Source: Schistosoma haematobium
Taxonomy: Eukaryota > Platyhelminthes > Trematoda > Strigeidida > Schistosomatidae
DNA length: 64,000 bases
Assembly: GCF_000699445.3 (NCBI RefSeq)
Contig: NC_067196.1
Span: 73,229,864-73,293,863, forward strand
Direction of reading: 5' to 3'
Of the stretch, positions 42,801-57,900 are shown piece after piece. The position numbers and the translations under genes were made by a program. The first letter of the stretch is position 1; each line of letters starts with the position of its first letter. A model generated the notes under the pieces. It did no database searches, was not told the DNA's origin, and saw only the letters and a program-made list of their open reading frames with translations.

Positions 42801-45800
42801 TCAAAGGAACTTTTTTCATGGAATGAAATAACATGCTTATTTGCAGAATACGAACACAAGATGAACATGATAAAATGGTCATAAGTGATTAGGGGGAATT
42901 AACTTTTAGGTCATTCATTATTCTTCAGGCGATTAAGGACAGTCTATTAGGTCTAATTTTGGAGCATCGTGTTACCGTCCCCACGAAATATTGTGGAATC
43001 ATCCTGTGACAACATTGGTGTTGTGTGTGTTCAGTTTTATTTCAAATAATGTTTCCATCTCTTCCGATTGCCATCGCTTCATTGATATGGACTGAGAGAT
43101 AATTCATTTCGACTCTTCCTCTCCCTCTGTAAAATAAAGACTTGTCTCACTATTTAATTGGATAACGATCCGAACACATGAAGGCTTCGTGTGTTATAAC
43201 TAAAAACGTCAATGGTTCTCATGATATTGTTTAATGCGTGACTTGTGGGGGTTGATCTGGCATGTAAAGTTTTTTAAATTAAAGAACTTCATGTACGCCT
43301 CATGAGCTACGTCATATTGGCTGCACATATAAATAACCAAAGTGTTTCTAATTAAAATACCGACAAAGATCTCCCATCAATGACCCCATCGTTATTAAGC
43401 GTTCTACGTTAGTCTTTTTTATTATTTATTTAATCTTAACGACTAATTTTAATTCAAATTAAATTTTCTATTAAAAGAAAATATTCATCAAAGCATTCAT
43501 TTCAACCACGTGTTACGTAACATATAAGTAAGTAGGGAAAGTTTGTTTATCAAATTTCACTTCCTATATGACTAAAGTTAATATCGAAGCATAGATAACT
43601 ACAATTATTACTAATTTTATTTTGTGGTCGTGTGATATTTCGATGTAACTGAGTTAATCATTCAGTTTTAATTAATAATTGAGTAAGTAACTATGGTCGC
43701 GTCTTGTGGATGTTTTGGATTTATTTTGATTCATTTGCTAATAAATATGCGTAGAATTTAGTAGATTATAAATTACAGTACAGTGATATGTAACATAAGG
43801 TACAGTTTACAAGACCAGTTACCTTATTATTCTACTAAATAGAGTATAATTTAACCAATGAAAACCAACTTAGACTATTTATTGTGAAATATTTTCGAAT
43901 CAAAGTATCGTGTTTCCTTCAGAATTATTTTAATTTATCTCACCTCTCTGCATTATGAGGATCAGCAGAGTTAATATAAATATCTTTAAAACACGAATAT
44001 ATGAACGAAAAATATTATTTTCAATAAATTCTCTTAAGGTCCTACAATTAAATGCATCTAAATTAATAACCCAAAAAGGTGATCAGGTTTAAGGCAAAGT
44101 ATATCGTTTAAAGTTATAGCATGTGAATTTTTTTAAATTACTAATTTGGATATATAATCGTAGAACCCTAAGATGATTTATTGAAAACATTCTTCATGCA
44201 TATACTAGTGTTTTAATATGATGGGGTTTTCTAAACAATTAATATATTTTACATAAAAGTCGAAACGATAAGTAAGCATGTACAATTTGTGTATTTATTC
44301 GCAATTATTATTATTTTCATATCAGGAGTCAATTAAACAAGGAGTTCAGAAATTATCACGCGCTTATAATCTTGACTCAACTAATCCTATGGTGTTAAAT
44401 CATCTAGCTGATCATTTTTTTTATAAAAAGGAATATGCTAAAGTTCATCGATTAGCTTTACATGCATTCTATAATACTGAAACGGAATCTATACGTGCTG
44501 AAAGTTGTTATCAAATGGCTAGAGCATTTCATATACAAGAAAATTATGATAATGCATTTCAGTATTATTATTTAGCCACACAACTTGCTTCTTCAACATT
44601 TATTTTACCATTTTATGGTCTTGGTCAAATGTATTTACATCGTAATGATTTAGAACATGTAAGTATTAATTTATTTGCTTATCGTTTCTGATAACTATTT
44701 AAACTCATCGTTTTAAATACATAGTTTGACTCTTAGAAGTACTCTACAACTCAAACTCATATTTTTGATGACATTCCAAAAAAAGCTCAGGAAATGCCGG
44801 TAGTTATTTACATAGGTAACACTGTTATAACGGAAAAAGTATTGTAGAAGTTGAAACTGGTTTTACGACTTATAATTAGTTATAATTTTGTTGTATAGCT
44901 ATTAAGTAACTAGATTACCATTTCTATGTATTCCGTCCATCGTAAGCTTCGGTTAACGGATTAAGTACAATTACAATTAAGTACAATTCCTAATTTTAAG
45001 ATGTTCTATGGTTTGGTATATCTGTTTATAAACCAGGTCTGTTTGAATTATAAGTATAACGGAGGCTGGTTGCTACTTCTGGTCTCCAACAAGAGAGGAT
45101 AGAAAAAGGGATGGGAATAATTGTTCGATAGGAACCACCTAGCTGCGTCGGCCACAGGTCAGCGGTGCTGATGTTACGTGTAATTCGTCAGTTTAGGGAT
45201 GCTAGGCCGTCCAGAAAACAGTAGACGCGAAATAGATCTAATCAGAATCAGGATTCTGATTGGTGACTTGACACATGACACAAATTAATCAATTTTTCAT
45301 TTTTGTTTTCTTGATCTTGAATTCTTGTATTCCTTCATATCATACTTTTCTATTGTCTTTTCGAATCGTATTCCGTTTTCATTCACAGGAGTTATGTGAA
45401 TGTTTTTGTTATTGGTGTTAGGGGTAATATCGAGGCATTTTCACAGGATTCACATATGCCAAAAGAGTCTGGTCAGCTATAATTCTTAATATCTACAATG
45501 AGAAAATACAAAAGGAACCTTAGAAGTGAATTAAAGTTCGCTCCGTTGAACAAGGCATTAATTATCAGGTTTAATTAGTTAAGTGGATAACCCGTTGAGC
45601 ATTTTAAGCAAAAAGTACGGGTTTCAAGTCTCGATTTGAACATCAACACTCGGGTGCAAGTATATCCAGCTGACAAGTTCTAGATAAGACAAAACGTGCG
45701 TTTTGGATTCCAGTGGTAACCACCACTCATCTTTGATTAAAATCTATTACTGGTATTCAGTTGTTCTCATTATCAATTGCTGCAACATTATTTCGTTCTT

Positions 45801-48800
45801 TTGCATCTCATCTTATTGAGCTAATGTGCTCTAGCAACTTGAACCAACCCAAATCGTTGACAGGTTTTACTTTGATGATAACTGATAATTTTTGGTTGTC
45901 AACTTCATTTGTACTAAATTTTCATATTCATTATTTCCAATCGTAGTATTTACATGTATATACACTATTGGATACTGTAATTATTTCTTTTTGACTTCTC
46001 AATTAGGCTGCTATGTCATTCGAACGTGTACTAAAAGATAATCCAAATAATTATGAAACTTTAAAAATACTAGGTAGCTTATATGCTCAATCTAACAAGC
46101 CAGATAAACGTACACAGTCAAAACAATTATTTAAACAAGTAAGATTATGGTAATATAGTTGTTTGTTTTCAACTGTATTTGATAATGAAATTGTTTAATC
46201 TTACTTTCTTTTCCTGGTCTTATCCAGTAAACTTATTTCACTGTACATGTTTATTATTATTATAATTATGTAATCATTTTTAAAAAAAATTACTCTCGAT
46301 ATATAATTGACTTTACACTTTATATCATATACTGTGGTATTCTTTAAAACTATTACTTACTTACGCCTGTTACTCCTAATGGAGCATAGGCCGCCGACCA
46401 GCATTCTCCAGCCCACTCTGTCCTGGGCCTTCCTTTCTAATTCGATCCAATCCTTGTTCATTTGTCTCATGTCTATCTCCATTTCCCGGCGTAATGTGTT
46501 CTTTCGTCTTCCTCTTTCCCTTTGGCCTTGAGGATTCCATTTGAGGGCTTGTCTTGTGATGCAGTTGGGTGCTTTCCTCAATGTGTGTCCTATCCACTTC
46601 CAGCGCTTCTTCTTACCTTTCCACTTTTAAAACTATACATTAACAAATATTCTATTTCAACAAAATATTGAATCACATTGTATGATTAATATTAAAATTA
46701 ATGTAATTCATTTATGTTATTTAAAACAAAGAGAAGATACATTAGATTAAATGTTATTAAAAATGAATAATAGAACAATTATATAAAAAATAATTAAATA
46801 TTACCAATTCAATCATACAATGATTGATTCAATAAAGGAATCCTACACAACAAGTTCATTTACAAAAACTGTACAATTCTGAAAAAAAAACCATAGAAAA
46901 AGAGAAAAATAAAACTAAAAACAATAGAAAAACTGATCCTATATAGACAAATCGAAATAATCATAATAAAATACAGATTTAAAGGTGGATTCCATAGTAT
47001 TGTGATAGTAGGTATCGCTATTCGATTAAAATATATGCTGAATTTATATTGAAATGGTTGATGAATTCAACATTGAGTTATGACTAGAATACTTCTCAAG
47101 TGATATAGTTGTTGAATCAATCTCTATATAAAAGTCTTTGATAAGAGAATTCACTTTATCTCAAGATGTCATATATATGACAAAAATGTTAGATCCATTT
47201 ATAATTTGTTTTTTTAGTTTGCACTGTAATTAGTGTATACAAAATTTGACAAGAATGAAATTATTTCATAATAAGAAATGTGAATTGCATTCATTTAGTA
47301 TTTCTTTAAACTTGTGTACGGAATTAATGTAAATAAAAAGGACATTCAAAGATGGGAAAGCGTTTATTACTTTTCTCATTTTTCTAAGAAAAAATATGTT
47401 GCTGAAAAACAGATTTGATTCGCTTTTGAATTGTTCAAGGATCATTCAGTTACAGTTAAATTAGCAAGTACGTAGTTCTTGCTTAAAAAATCAATCCAAT
47501 ATGAAATCTATTTACTTTGAAAAAACCTACTGGTTTTTAGTTCTTTTCTGTCGATTTCAGGGAAGAAAAAGTCCTATTTATGACTAGTTTCTTTCGTAAT
47601 TATTGATAATTGTTCATATGATAAGGTTATCGTATTCCCCTTCACTCCGTTAGATGCCAGCTCAGTGGTTGAAATGTTAAGCATTCGCGCCCGTGACCGA
47701 AGGTCCTGGGTTCGATTCCAGTGTGTGGAATCGTGGATTTGTACTGCTGAGGAGTCCCATAGTAGGTCGAAACGGTCATCCAGTGCTTACAGGTTTTCAA
47801 TGGTGGTCTAACTTAGATTGGTTCATGATTTCAATGAAAGTTTTTTTGGTTTATACATTTAGGTAACTGAAAGTCAACCGGAAGATGTCGAAGCATGGAT
47901 TGAATATGCTCAGTTATTAGATAACGATATTAATGGAGCTTTAGATGCTTATTCTAAAGCATTAACAATTTTAGAGAATATTCAGCTGGAAATTGCACCA
48001 GAAATTTTAAACAATATTGGTGCACTTCATTTTATAAAAGGAGAATATGATAAATCTTCTGTAAGTATGTATTACTATTATTTTTCTAAAAATGATTGTT
48101 GTCATTATTATTATTATCTGTTAAACTGCTATCTTGGAAACTGCACAAAAACAACCACCAAACAGAGTAAGGGAATCTAAACACACCCATCTCTATACTT
48201 CCTTAAACCAGGAAGTAAAGTTGAGCAAACTTACCTAATTTTAACATTCCTTCTCAATTTCGCCATCTATGGGATATTACAAACAGCTCCGAATGATGCG
48301 ATGTATGGTAGTGTGGGTAAGTTACAGAAAAAGATTTAAATATTTTGTTATTTATATTATACCATTTACTGTAAGGTGATATACATGTCACCCAGTCACT
48401 TAATTAGGACCAGGAAGTACAACACACTCCCGGTACCATCAAAGTATAAAGTAGTTTTACATTATTAGCAGCAGTAACTCGTGCTTACATTTATCCCTTG
48501 TGGTGGGTCATCGGAAAGAGTTGAATGATTAATATGTTTGGACTAGTGTGTTATTGTTGATAATTATTTGACAAGGAAGATCAATCATTCAGCTTGGCCT
48601 TTCTAATTATTCCCAATATTTTTACATGAATAACAGTTGAACCAAGCGTTTAGTGTGTGTATATAGAATTGGAATTTGAATCTCAGATCATAAAACTAAC
48701 ACAGGATTACTTTGAGCCAAAGTTTGAGCAGTGGGCAAGTCAAAACATTGTAATAACCCATAATGTCAGTGACTGCTATTTTAATCCATGTTAAATGGTG

Positions 48801-51800
48801 TTGATTCGTGGTTGTAGTATACTCCATAATCGTAATCCAAATTGTTACAGAGGATCGGTAATGTTACTCACAAATAAAACGAAAATGACGATATTTACTG
48901 AAAATTCTATTCACGCTTCGATTAACAGTCAAACAATTCACATTATTATTTACCACGTCACTTATTCACTCTCTTTTATTCCCACTCTGTCTATCCTTAT
49001 TTTTCGACTTATACAACAGCTCGCTTATGGTTGAAACTCGGTTCTATCTAAACGTTCTCGAGTCACTGCCTGGTTGAATACTGTATGCTACCACAAAATG
49101 CGAATACTGAATCAGTTTTTCTGAAACAACGTGCACCATTCAAACTGGCTGCCTTCAACGTTCACACACTTATGCAGGTCGGACAAGGAATAGGGCTGGC
49201 TATGTCTTTGGAAAGTCTTAATGTCGACATTTGTTGTCTATCCTGGACCCGTATTCAAGACTCTGGTGAAGTACTACAAATTCGCTCTCCATCTGTCGCT
49301 TTGAAAAGCTTGTTTTACGTGCGTTTATCCGGGGACCCTGTGGCATCTTCGTCTGGTCTTGCTGGCGTTGGTGTCGCACTAAGCGCTAGAGCTGAGGCAG
49401 CACTAAACGATTGGATCCCCATTAACAGTCGTTTATGTGCTGTTAGATTAGAAGGTTCCATCAAAGTGAGAAGAAATCGGCGTGAGAAACGATGTCTTTT
49501 CGTCATCTCCACCTATGCTTCGACAGATGGCAGCCCGGATGCACCACCAGTTAACTGTCCTGCTCTAGAAAATGCGTTCGACAGATATTGTAGTACTAGC
49601 CGGAGACTTGAATGCTCAGGTCGGGCGTCTAGGTACAGAAGAGAGTCGTTTAGGTGACCGATGGGGACTTGTTGGTCGCTGGACAGATAACGGGGATGAG
49701 GACCGTCTACTGCAACTGTGCATAGACCACAACCTGTTTCTGGCTAGCACTAACTTTCGGCACAGTCATCGCCGAAGTTCCACCTGGAGTCCTCCCTCTG
49801 CATCTCAAGCCTGGACTCAGATTGATCACATCGCGATCAGCTACCGCTGGCATGGTTGTGTACAAGACTGCCACTCCTTTTGGAGTACCTATCTGGACTC
49901 TGACCATGCCCTGATCTGCGCCAATCATACCTCACTTTTCAGTGGCTAACGACGTGACCACCACCAACGGATTGATATTAGCAAGCTGGTTGCAACTTCT
50001 GTTGCTAGTAAGTATCGAACCGAGCTAGCTTCTAGGCTAGCTACCACTCCACCGAAAAGTATAGACGAGCATTGGTTGCAATTGCATGACGCCATGGAAA
50101 TGGCAAGTAAAGCCGCTTGCAGCTTCGCGAAACGTCCTGCTTATAAGCACTCGGTTTCTTCTGGTTCCTTACAATTCATTGAAGCCCGTCGATCTACTCT
50201 GGGTGACCGTGAGTTTGACCACAAACGAAGGCTGTTACGTAATGAAATCGGGCAAAGCTTGCTTAAGGACCGAGAAGTCTGGTGGTCGGAGCGTGCTAAT
50301 GAGCTGGAAGCAGAAGCTGCATCTGGTAATTACCGGAAGCTCTTCCAACTCATCCGAGCCACTGGCAGCAAGAAGTCTGGTGTGAGTGAAACAATCTGTC
50401 AGGATGACGGGATGCCAATCACTAACATCCATCGACGTCATGGACGATGGGCAGAACTCTTCGAAGGGCAGTTCAACTGTCCTGCTGCTCCGGCAACATC
50501 GGTCAGACTGTCCTGCCCTCCATGGCCGGTGATGACTGATCCACCAAATGAGGCGGAAGTCTGCAGGGAACTCCAACTCTTGAAGCGCTACAAATCACCT
50601 GACCCAGATGACTTACCTTCGGCTCTTTTTAAAGATGGTGGTGACTTTCTGGCTAAGGAACTGACTGTGTTGTTTACAAAGGTTTGGGAACTAGAGAGTT
50701 TACCAACGTCATGGAATGAGTCGATAGTTGTCCCTATCTTTAAAAAGGGTTCACGTCGTTCCTGTAACAACTATCGGGGGATAAGTCTACTTCCGATTGC
50801 GTCCAAGCTATTGGCTTTCATCATACTTCGTGGGTTGTTCAAAACTCGAGAAAGATTGACTCGCGAGAAGCAGGCTGGGTTTCGTTCTGGTCGAGGATGT
50901 ATTGATCATATCTTCACCCTCCGCCAAGTGTTAGAACACCGTCATACTTATCAAAAACCAACAATTGTAGTGTTTCTTGACATCACAGCTGCCTTCTATT
51001 TGTTGGAGGGGACTGTTCTCTGGGATCGTTTGTTGAAGAAGGGTGTGCCTGAGAAGTTTATTAACATCCTAAAGCCCTATATACAAACACCTCAGGCAGA
51101 GTGAGGGCATACAATCACCTCTCTCCATTGTTCCATTCGAGCAGTGAGGTTAGGCAGGGTTGCCCAATCTCACCAAGTTCGTGTATCTAGGTAGCTGCAT
51201 AAATGCTGGTGGTGGCGTGAGTGATGAGATCAATGCACGTACAGTGAAAGCCAGAGCGGTTTATGCCAATCTGGGCCATCTTTGGCGCTTTCGTGATGTC
51301 AGTCTGGCTGTAAAAGGTCGGATCTACAACGCGTCGGTGAGAGCAGTTTTGCTCTATGCTTATGAAACCTAGTCTCTCCGAGTTGAGGATGTTAGAAGAC
51401 TCTCTGTGTTCGATCATCGCTGTCTCCGAAGGATTGCTGACATTCAGTGGCAACACCATGTCAGTAATGCAGAGGTTCGGCATCGTGTGTTCGGGTGCAG
51501 AGACAATAATTCAATTGGTGTCACCATCTTGAAACATTGACTTCGATGGCTTGGACATGTTCTACGAATGTCGTCCCAGAGAATTCCACGTCGTGCATTA
51601 TTTGCCGACTCTGGGATAGGTTGGAAAAAGCGGAGAGGTGGTCAGTGTATGACATGTTGTCGTGGTATGAAAGAAAGCTGCAAAGGACTGGCCTGTGTTG
51701 GTTCTTCACGACTCCCTGGCTGGGGTCCGAGAGATGGTGCTACACAGTGGCTAGAGACGTTATCAGATATGGCTCAGAATAGGAGCCAATGGCGATCCTG

Positions 51801-51889
51801 CTGTAACCTTCTTTTACTTTCTTCATACAAAGTGGTTGTGTCTTCTTTAATTGAAAGATTTCTTCTGGTTGTACCTTCCCGTTCCCCCG

Positions 51890-51930
<41 letters not shown>

Positions 51931-54900
51931 ACTACCTTACGCTAATCTGGTCGTTATTGTTCTTTTTTTACGCTCCTTACCTTCCTTTTTTCTCTTCCCA
52001 TTCTCATTGTTTTGTGTGGCGCATATATATTTGGTGTCCCCTTGTACCAATATTTATGTGTTTAAATAAATAAATAAATGAAAATAATAATGTTACTCAC
52101 CGTTTACTACTGGGTTATTTTCATAAAATCATTCTTTCTAGTTTACGCCTTTGATTTTCTATCCGGTCGTAATGGAGCCGTCCATTTCCAACTTTATTTA
52201 TTGTAGTTCGTTATATGCTGAAACAACTCTTAATATCTTTGGAATTATTCTTGTTTAAAATTGGTCATTTGGTATCTTTTAGATGCTTTTCATACACATG
52301 TTTGATATAGCATGGTTCTTGCATTTCCATGTTATATTCATGCGTTGAAATTAGTAACAATAGGGCAGATGGAATTATTCCTTCCCCCCCCGGCTCAAGA
52401 CGTTGGCTGATATAGGAGTAGGTTGAAAGCAAACTAGAGGCTCTTAAACCGAGATATGACATCAGTTTATGAAGTCATTGACTGTTGGACTGAGCTATGT
52501 GGGTAGGTTCACACTACCAGGTTGAGGTCCGTATGATTATCGTAATCAATAGTTAACGACTTTGGTAAAATGGCTTAGAATCGTTTACAGAGGTGCAAGT
52601 GCATTTATCTCCTCTCAAAGCCTGAATTTTAAAATCATTTTACATCTTTTTTCTTTCATGAATTCATTCTCAGATCATATTATTTTTTCTACTAACTGTT
52701 CTACTACTCTGAGATTTGTCTTCATAATTTCATATCTCTGTGCTGACACGGTGTGAAAACTTCAAATGATTCATATATGTACCTTGTTCTACATTGTGCA
52801 TGACTGACTGATCGACTATCTGGTCGCCCTCCTTCCTACACCTAGATATTGAGTTTTAATATTATTTTAATCTTTTCCATGAATCCATCCCTTTTTTCGA
52901 ATCATTTTTTCCAGCTTAAGTCTTTCTCACCATCACAATCTCTGCCATTTATTCAATTTCTTTGCTTATGGATGTTGTCGATTATATCTCTCCTTTCGGT
53001 GATATCGTTTGAAAATTTGAGCCTATGCATGTTTTTACTAACTCGTACATTGTTTTAACTAATTCTCTGACTGACCCATGCATCATTATGCATAATTCTA
53101 CATTTTCATGTAGGAATTTTTCACACGGTCATATGACCGTATTCTTGAAGAGCAAAGAAATGAAGAAAATGAATGTGGTGGAGATAGTTCTGGATTAACT
53201 AACGATGACTACTATCATGGATTAAGTATTACAGTTCGTTACAATCAAGCAAGACTTCATGAAGCTCAAGGTAGATCAGATTTAGCTGAAGAAATTTATA
53301 AGAGTATTCTCCTACGACATCCAAGTTATATTGAGTGTAAGTTTTTGATGTGACAAGATTTCCATGAAATTTTTACTTTTTTAAATTTTGTATGAAGCTG
53401 TTGAGAGAGTTGAGTGAAAAGTGATATTTCATTTCATTTATCTAAACACATAGACACGGGTACAAAGGGACACCAAAATATATATGCGTCACACAAAGTA
53501 GTTATCGTTAAATGTGTGTAGGGACTGTTCGGGTTCCTAAACCAAAACAAGTGGTTTTCTAAGGGGGCCACCCCCCCGATCCTCTGACCTATAAATCTAA
53601 TCCATAAGAGAATAGAGCAATGTTAAGAGATGCAGTTCCATGGTAGCCGGTGACCAACAAAGGTTCATACACCATTGGCTAGGGTTTTCTAACTCCTGTA
53701 GGTGGATCCTTAGCATTCATCAACCCGGTTAAAGCACCGGACATTCGCTTTTCGTCCTTTCAATTTCGTAAACAAAATGTGGTGCGTGCTACTTATATTG
53801 ATATAAGTAGTATACAACGCGAGTCAGGAATGTAATGTCTGGCAGCAGAAGATTAGGAAGATCAAGAAAGGAAGAACAGGAATAGAAAGCAATTAGTATG
53901 GAAATGCAAGAACAATGAAGTCCGAGACAATTATTGAACATTTTGCAAATTAAGTGTTATAGTGTGGTTTTTCTATTTTACCAAGTTACTATGTAATGGT
54001 ATGCTAAAAATAATTCGGTTGTCCTTACCTGTGTTCTCCTTCACTACAAACATCCCTGCCGCGAGAAGGCAATGAGTAGGACTCCCCTGGCAGTGGCTGT
54101 ATACGAGTGGCCATTTGAGAGCGTTTCGAGAGGGATAGCTGACTTTCCCCACCATTGACTGTACCAGGACATCTGGGGAGCAAATATCCTAAACTTGTGC
54201 AGCTATCTTCTTATCACAGCTAGTTTTTTTAAAAATAATTTGTAGAAGTAAGTAAATAATCGGGTAACTTTGTGATCTTCATCTTCATTCTGGACTAGTA
54301 GTTTATTTATTTTACGTAAACTACGTTAATCATACTATCTTGGTTGAATAATTTTTGTGCATCAATAATCCTGTGTTGTTCCTCAGTATATATTCAGTCA
54401 AATAGTGATTATGTCTATCATAAGTTTCTTTATTGTGGGATCTGTTAATTGTATTAGTTACAAAGTTATTATGACTGCCATTTTATCATTGTCTAATGTG
54501 ATCATTGCATCATTAAAGCGTTAAACAAGTAATTCATCTACTGTAATCTGGGCAATTACATGGTTTTGTATCACCACCTTCTAAGCGTTAAATGTTTCAC
54601 GCAATTTATAATACACTTATCTGGATGGTGATTTGTACCATTAGATATTGAAAATAGTTTTCTGTATAAGAAAAAAAATCAATTGGGAAATCACTGAAAG
54701 CTACTGGTCATTAGACAAATGTTCCGTCATGGTTTACACCTACTTCTGTAGCATACAATCATACTCAAAGTATCAAGGCCGGATTTATATTAGTTATGGT
54801 CCTTTTTAAACTTTATTTAAGTGTATGATACAACCATACAGTGTCATCAGTGTGTATCGTTTAATTTGGATGATGATTAAGACCTCAAACTATTCTTTAG

Positions 54901-57900
54901 AAAATTTATTTCGGAATTATCCCACTACTACTATTTGGTTTTCGGCGATTATCTACTCGACAGTGTAAATTTATGACAAAAACAACCTCATTTTTAATTA
55001 ATCCCTTGCAAAACACTAGAATTATTAAGTTTATCACTTCCCAAGAAGTAGTAGAACATCTTTAGCTCAGTGGATAACACTTTGGTGTTTGAAACGAACA
55101 GCACTGAGTTTGGGTCTCGGTGCGAGTAACAACACAGATGGAGGTGAATCCAGCTTAAAAGTCCCAAATAAAATGAAACACATCCTGAATCTCACTACTG
55201 GCCTCATATCGATCAATTTTATTACGACAACTGAGCCCAAATCAAATAACCTATAAATTTTCACTTGTAATCAGTTTCGCTATCTCATAAGAAATTCATG
55301 TCTTGATTCAAGGTGTGTATGATAACTCGGGCAGTTACACACTTCATACCAGGTCGGGGTCCTCTTAATTATCGTAACCGATGGTTAAATTTAGTGGCTA
55401 ACATATCTTAGAATCAGTCACAATGGCGCAAATGCATTGTCGCTTTGTCTTTATTTCTTGAGTTTTTAACTTATACTTTTTTCCATAAATTTTTTCTCAA
55501 ATTACATTGTCTATGACTGATCTTTCTTGCAACCAATTATACTGATAATATTGCTATTCTAAATATACTAAGGATTATCTTGATATTTCATCTTGTTGTG
55601 CTGTGACAACTTGAAACAATTCATCTGTCTCATATTCTACATTGTTCATGATTGAATACTAGAGTCAGGTGTTGCGTTATTTATGACGGACTAATTTTAT
55701 TTTTACTTAATTCAATGGGAATTAGAATTGATTGTGGATATTGTAATTATTGTTTAAAATCATAGTAATAAATAATAAACAAATATGGAATAAAATTCTA
55801 CTTTCTCCCCTTTAACAAACATGTAATCAATAACCAGGTTACCTTCGTTTGGGTTGTATTGCACGTGATCGAGGACAGATTCGTGATGCTTCAATTTGGT
55901 TCAAAGAAGCTTTAGATGTAGATCAAGTAAGTAATTATTTGTTTCATTTATTTCCATTTTTATAGAGTATTCAGGTGGTAAAACGAAGATGTTGTTTGTT
56001 AGACGTGAGTAACTTTGACTATCGCTTAGTGTTAGTAGCTTTTTAGAATTATTCAGTATTAGTTTATTCTGAGATGATTTCATTTATTGCATAGACTCCT
56101 AGTTAATTTTCATTTAAGCTATTTTAAATTCCTATTGAACTGAGCCTACTTGTTCAGTAAACGAACCTCTCAAAATAAATCGGAGTTGCTGTTTGTCACA
56201 ATTCGGATAGATATCGGATTATTACAATTCACAATTAAATGATTTGATAATTAAAAACCCGGTGTGAATGACTCAGATCTATTGAACGTAAAGGTTGACT
56301 GAGATGAAAAGTTGTTCTATCAGTAAGTCTGATCATTTAATACACTCCATATATGCCTAACCATTACAGAGTTTATCCAAGATTATTGAAGTGACGAATA
56401 CCTAACCAAAAAAATACCAATCGTTTCTAAGCTTCGTTGTCTGAATATATCATATATCTTATTCAGGGAGTCATTTAAAAGGTAACATCGTTTTAAAACA
56501 CAATTGTATGAACGAAGAATATTCTTTTCAATAATTTCTCATCAGGTTCTACAATTATAAATCCAGATTAATAATCCATAAAATTGGCCAGATTTAAGGC
56601 AAAATACATCATTTGGAAATTGTAATATGTGAATCAGGAATTGTTTGTTATATAAATAAAATCGTTAATGTTGGGATGACTAATATGAAGTGTTAACTTG
56701 AATCAGTTTATAAGCGAAATAAAATTGTGAGATAAATTATCAGAATAAATATGGTCAACATAGGGTAAGAGAGAGAGAATATTGTGATTACGGATATCCA
56801 ATTTGAAAACCTCAATCGTCAGACTTCAGATCTAGTCCCGACCTCTGATCAGGAACTTGAACGTTTCAAATCAAACCTAGTTGACTGTTGCTATCAGTTT
56901 AAGAATAGTAGATATAACTGCAGAAGTATTTTAACTAAGAAACACAGGGAGGCTATCATGGAACTCATTAGTGATGAGAATCTGATTATCACAAAACCCG
57001 ATAAAGGAACAGGAACCGTCTTACTTAACAAAAAAGATTACATTGACAAGATTAATAACATCTTGAATGATCTTCAAAAATTTCAGAAACTAACTAACCA
57101 AAAAGATGTCAATAATAAGATAGAGAATGAACTGACCCAAACATTAAAAAAGCTCAGAGATCAACAGATGATTACCAATGACGTATACGAAACAATTAAG
57201 GCGATAGGTACCTAGACTAGCCACGTCCTTCTGTATCTATCAATTCAACTGCTCCTGTGGAGCAAGTTATTTATCTTTCAACCTCGGAGTGATTATTGGT
57301 CGTGTGGAAAATACTAGTTGTAGTTTAACTGCATTAAAAGTCCTTTGAACTGATCTACTTAACTTATGTCTTAACATTTCACTCGACGCGTCGCCTCTGA
57401 ATTGTAAGCGTATATATAGAGGCTTTTTATTTACCGTTGGGCATTCTCTACACTGTCTTTTATTGGCTAAGTTTTTGTTTATAATTTTCTCCGGATATCT
57501 ATTTTCCTTCAGGGTTGTAAATAATGTCTTTGTTTCATCTTCAATCGCATCCATAGTGCATATAGTCTTGATTCTATGATGTAGTGTCTTGATGAGGTTC
57601 CTATTTTGTTGTAGAGGAACGAAACTGAGAAAGTTAGTATATTGACCCGTCCAGGTCATTTTCCTGTTTATGTTTCTTTTTAGCGATCCGTCTTTTCTCC
57701 TTGTAAGCAGAACATCTAGGAAGGCTATTTTATTCCCATTTTCTTTCTCACATGTGAATTTTATGGACGGGTGAGCTGTATTGAATTGCTCGAGTGTTCT
57801 TATCAAGTCCGTATGCTCGTTACAAAGGATAAATGTATCATCCATATATCGACAGTAAAATGAAAACTTATCGATCTCTTGTGCCAGTGGGCCGTTTTTT

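Noticed and set aside
47650..47730. Possible functional tRNA gene
   Set aside because: Box A and box B are present but no complete cloverleaf or acceptor stem can be formed, and related copies occur elsewhere with the same non-tRNA body. It is a SINE.
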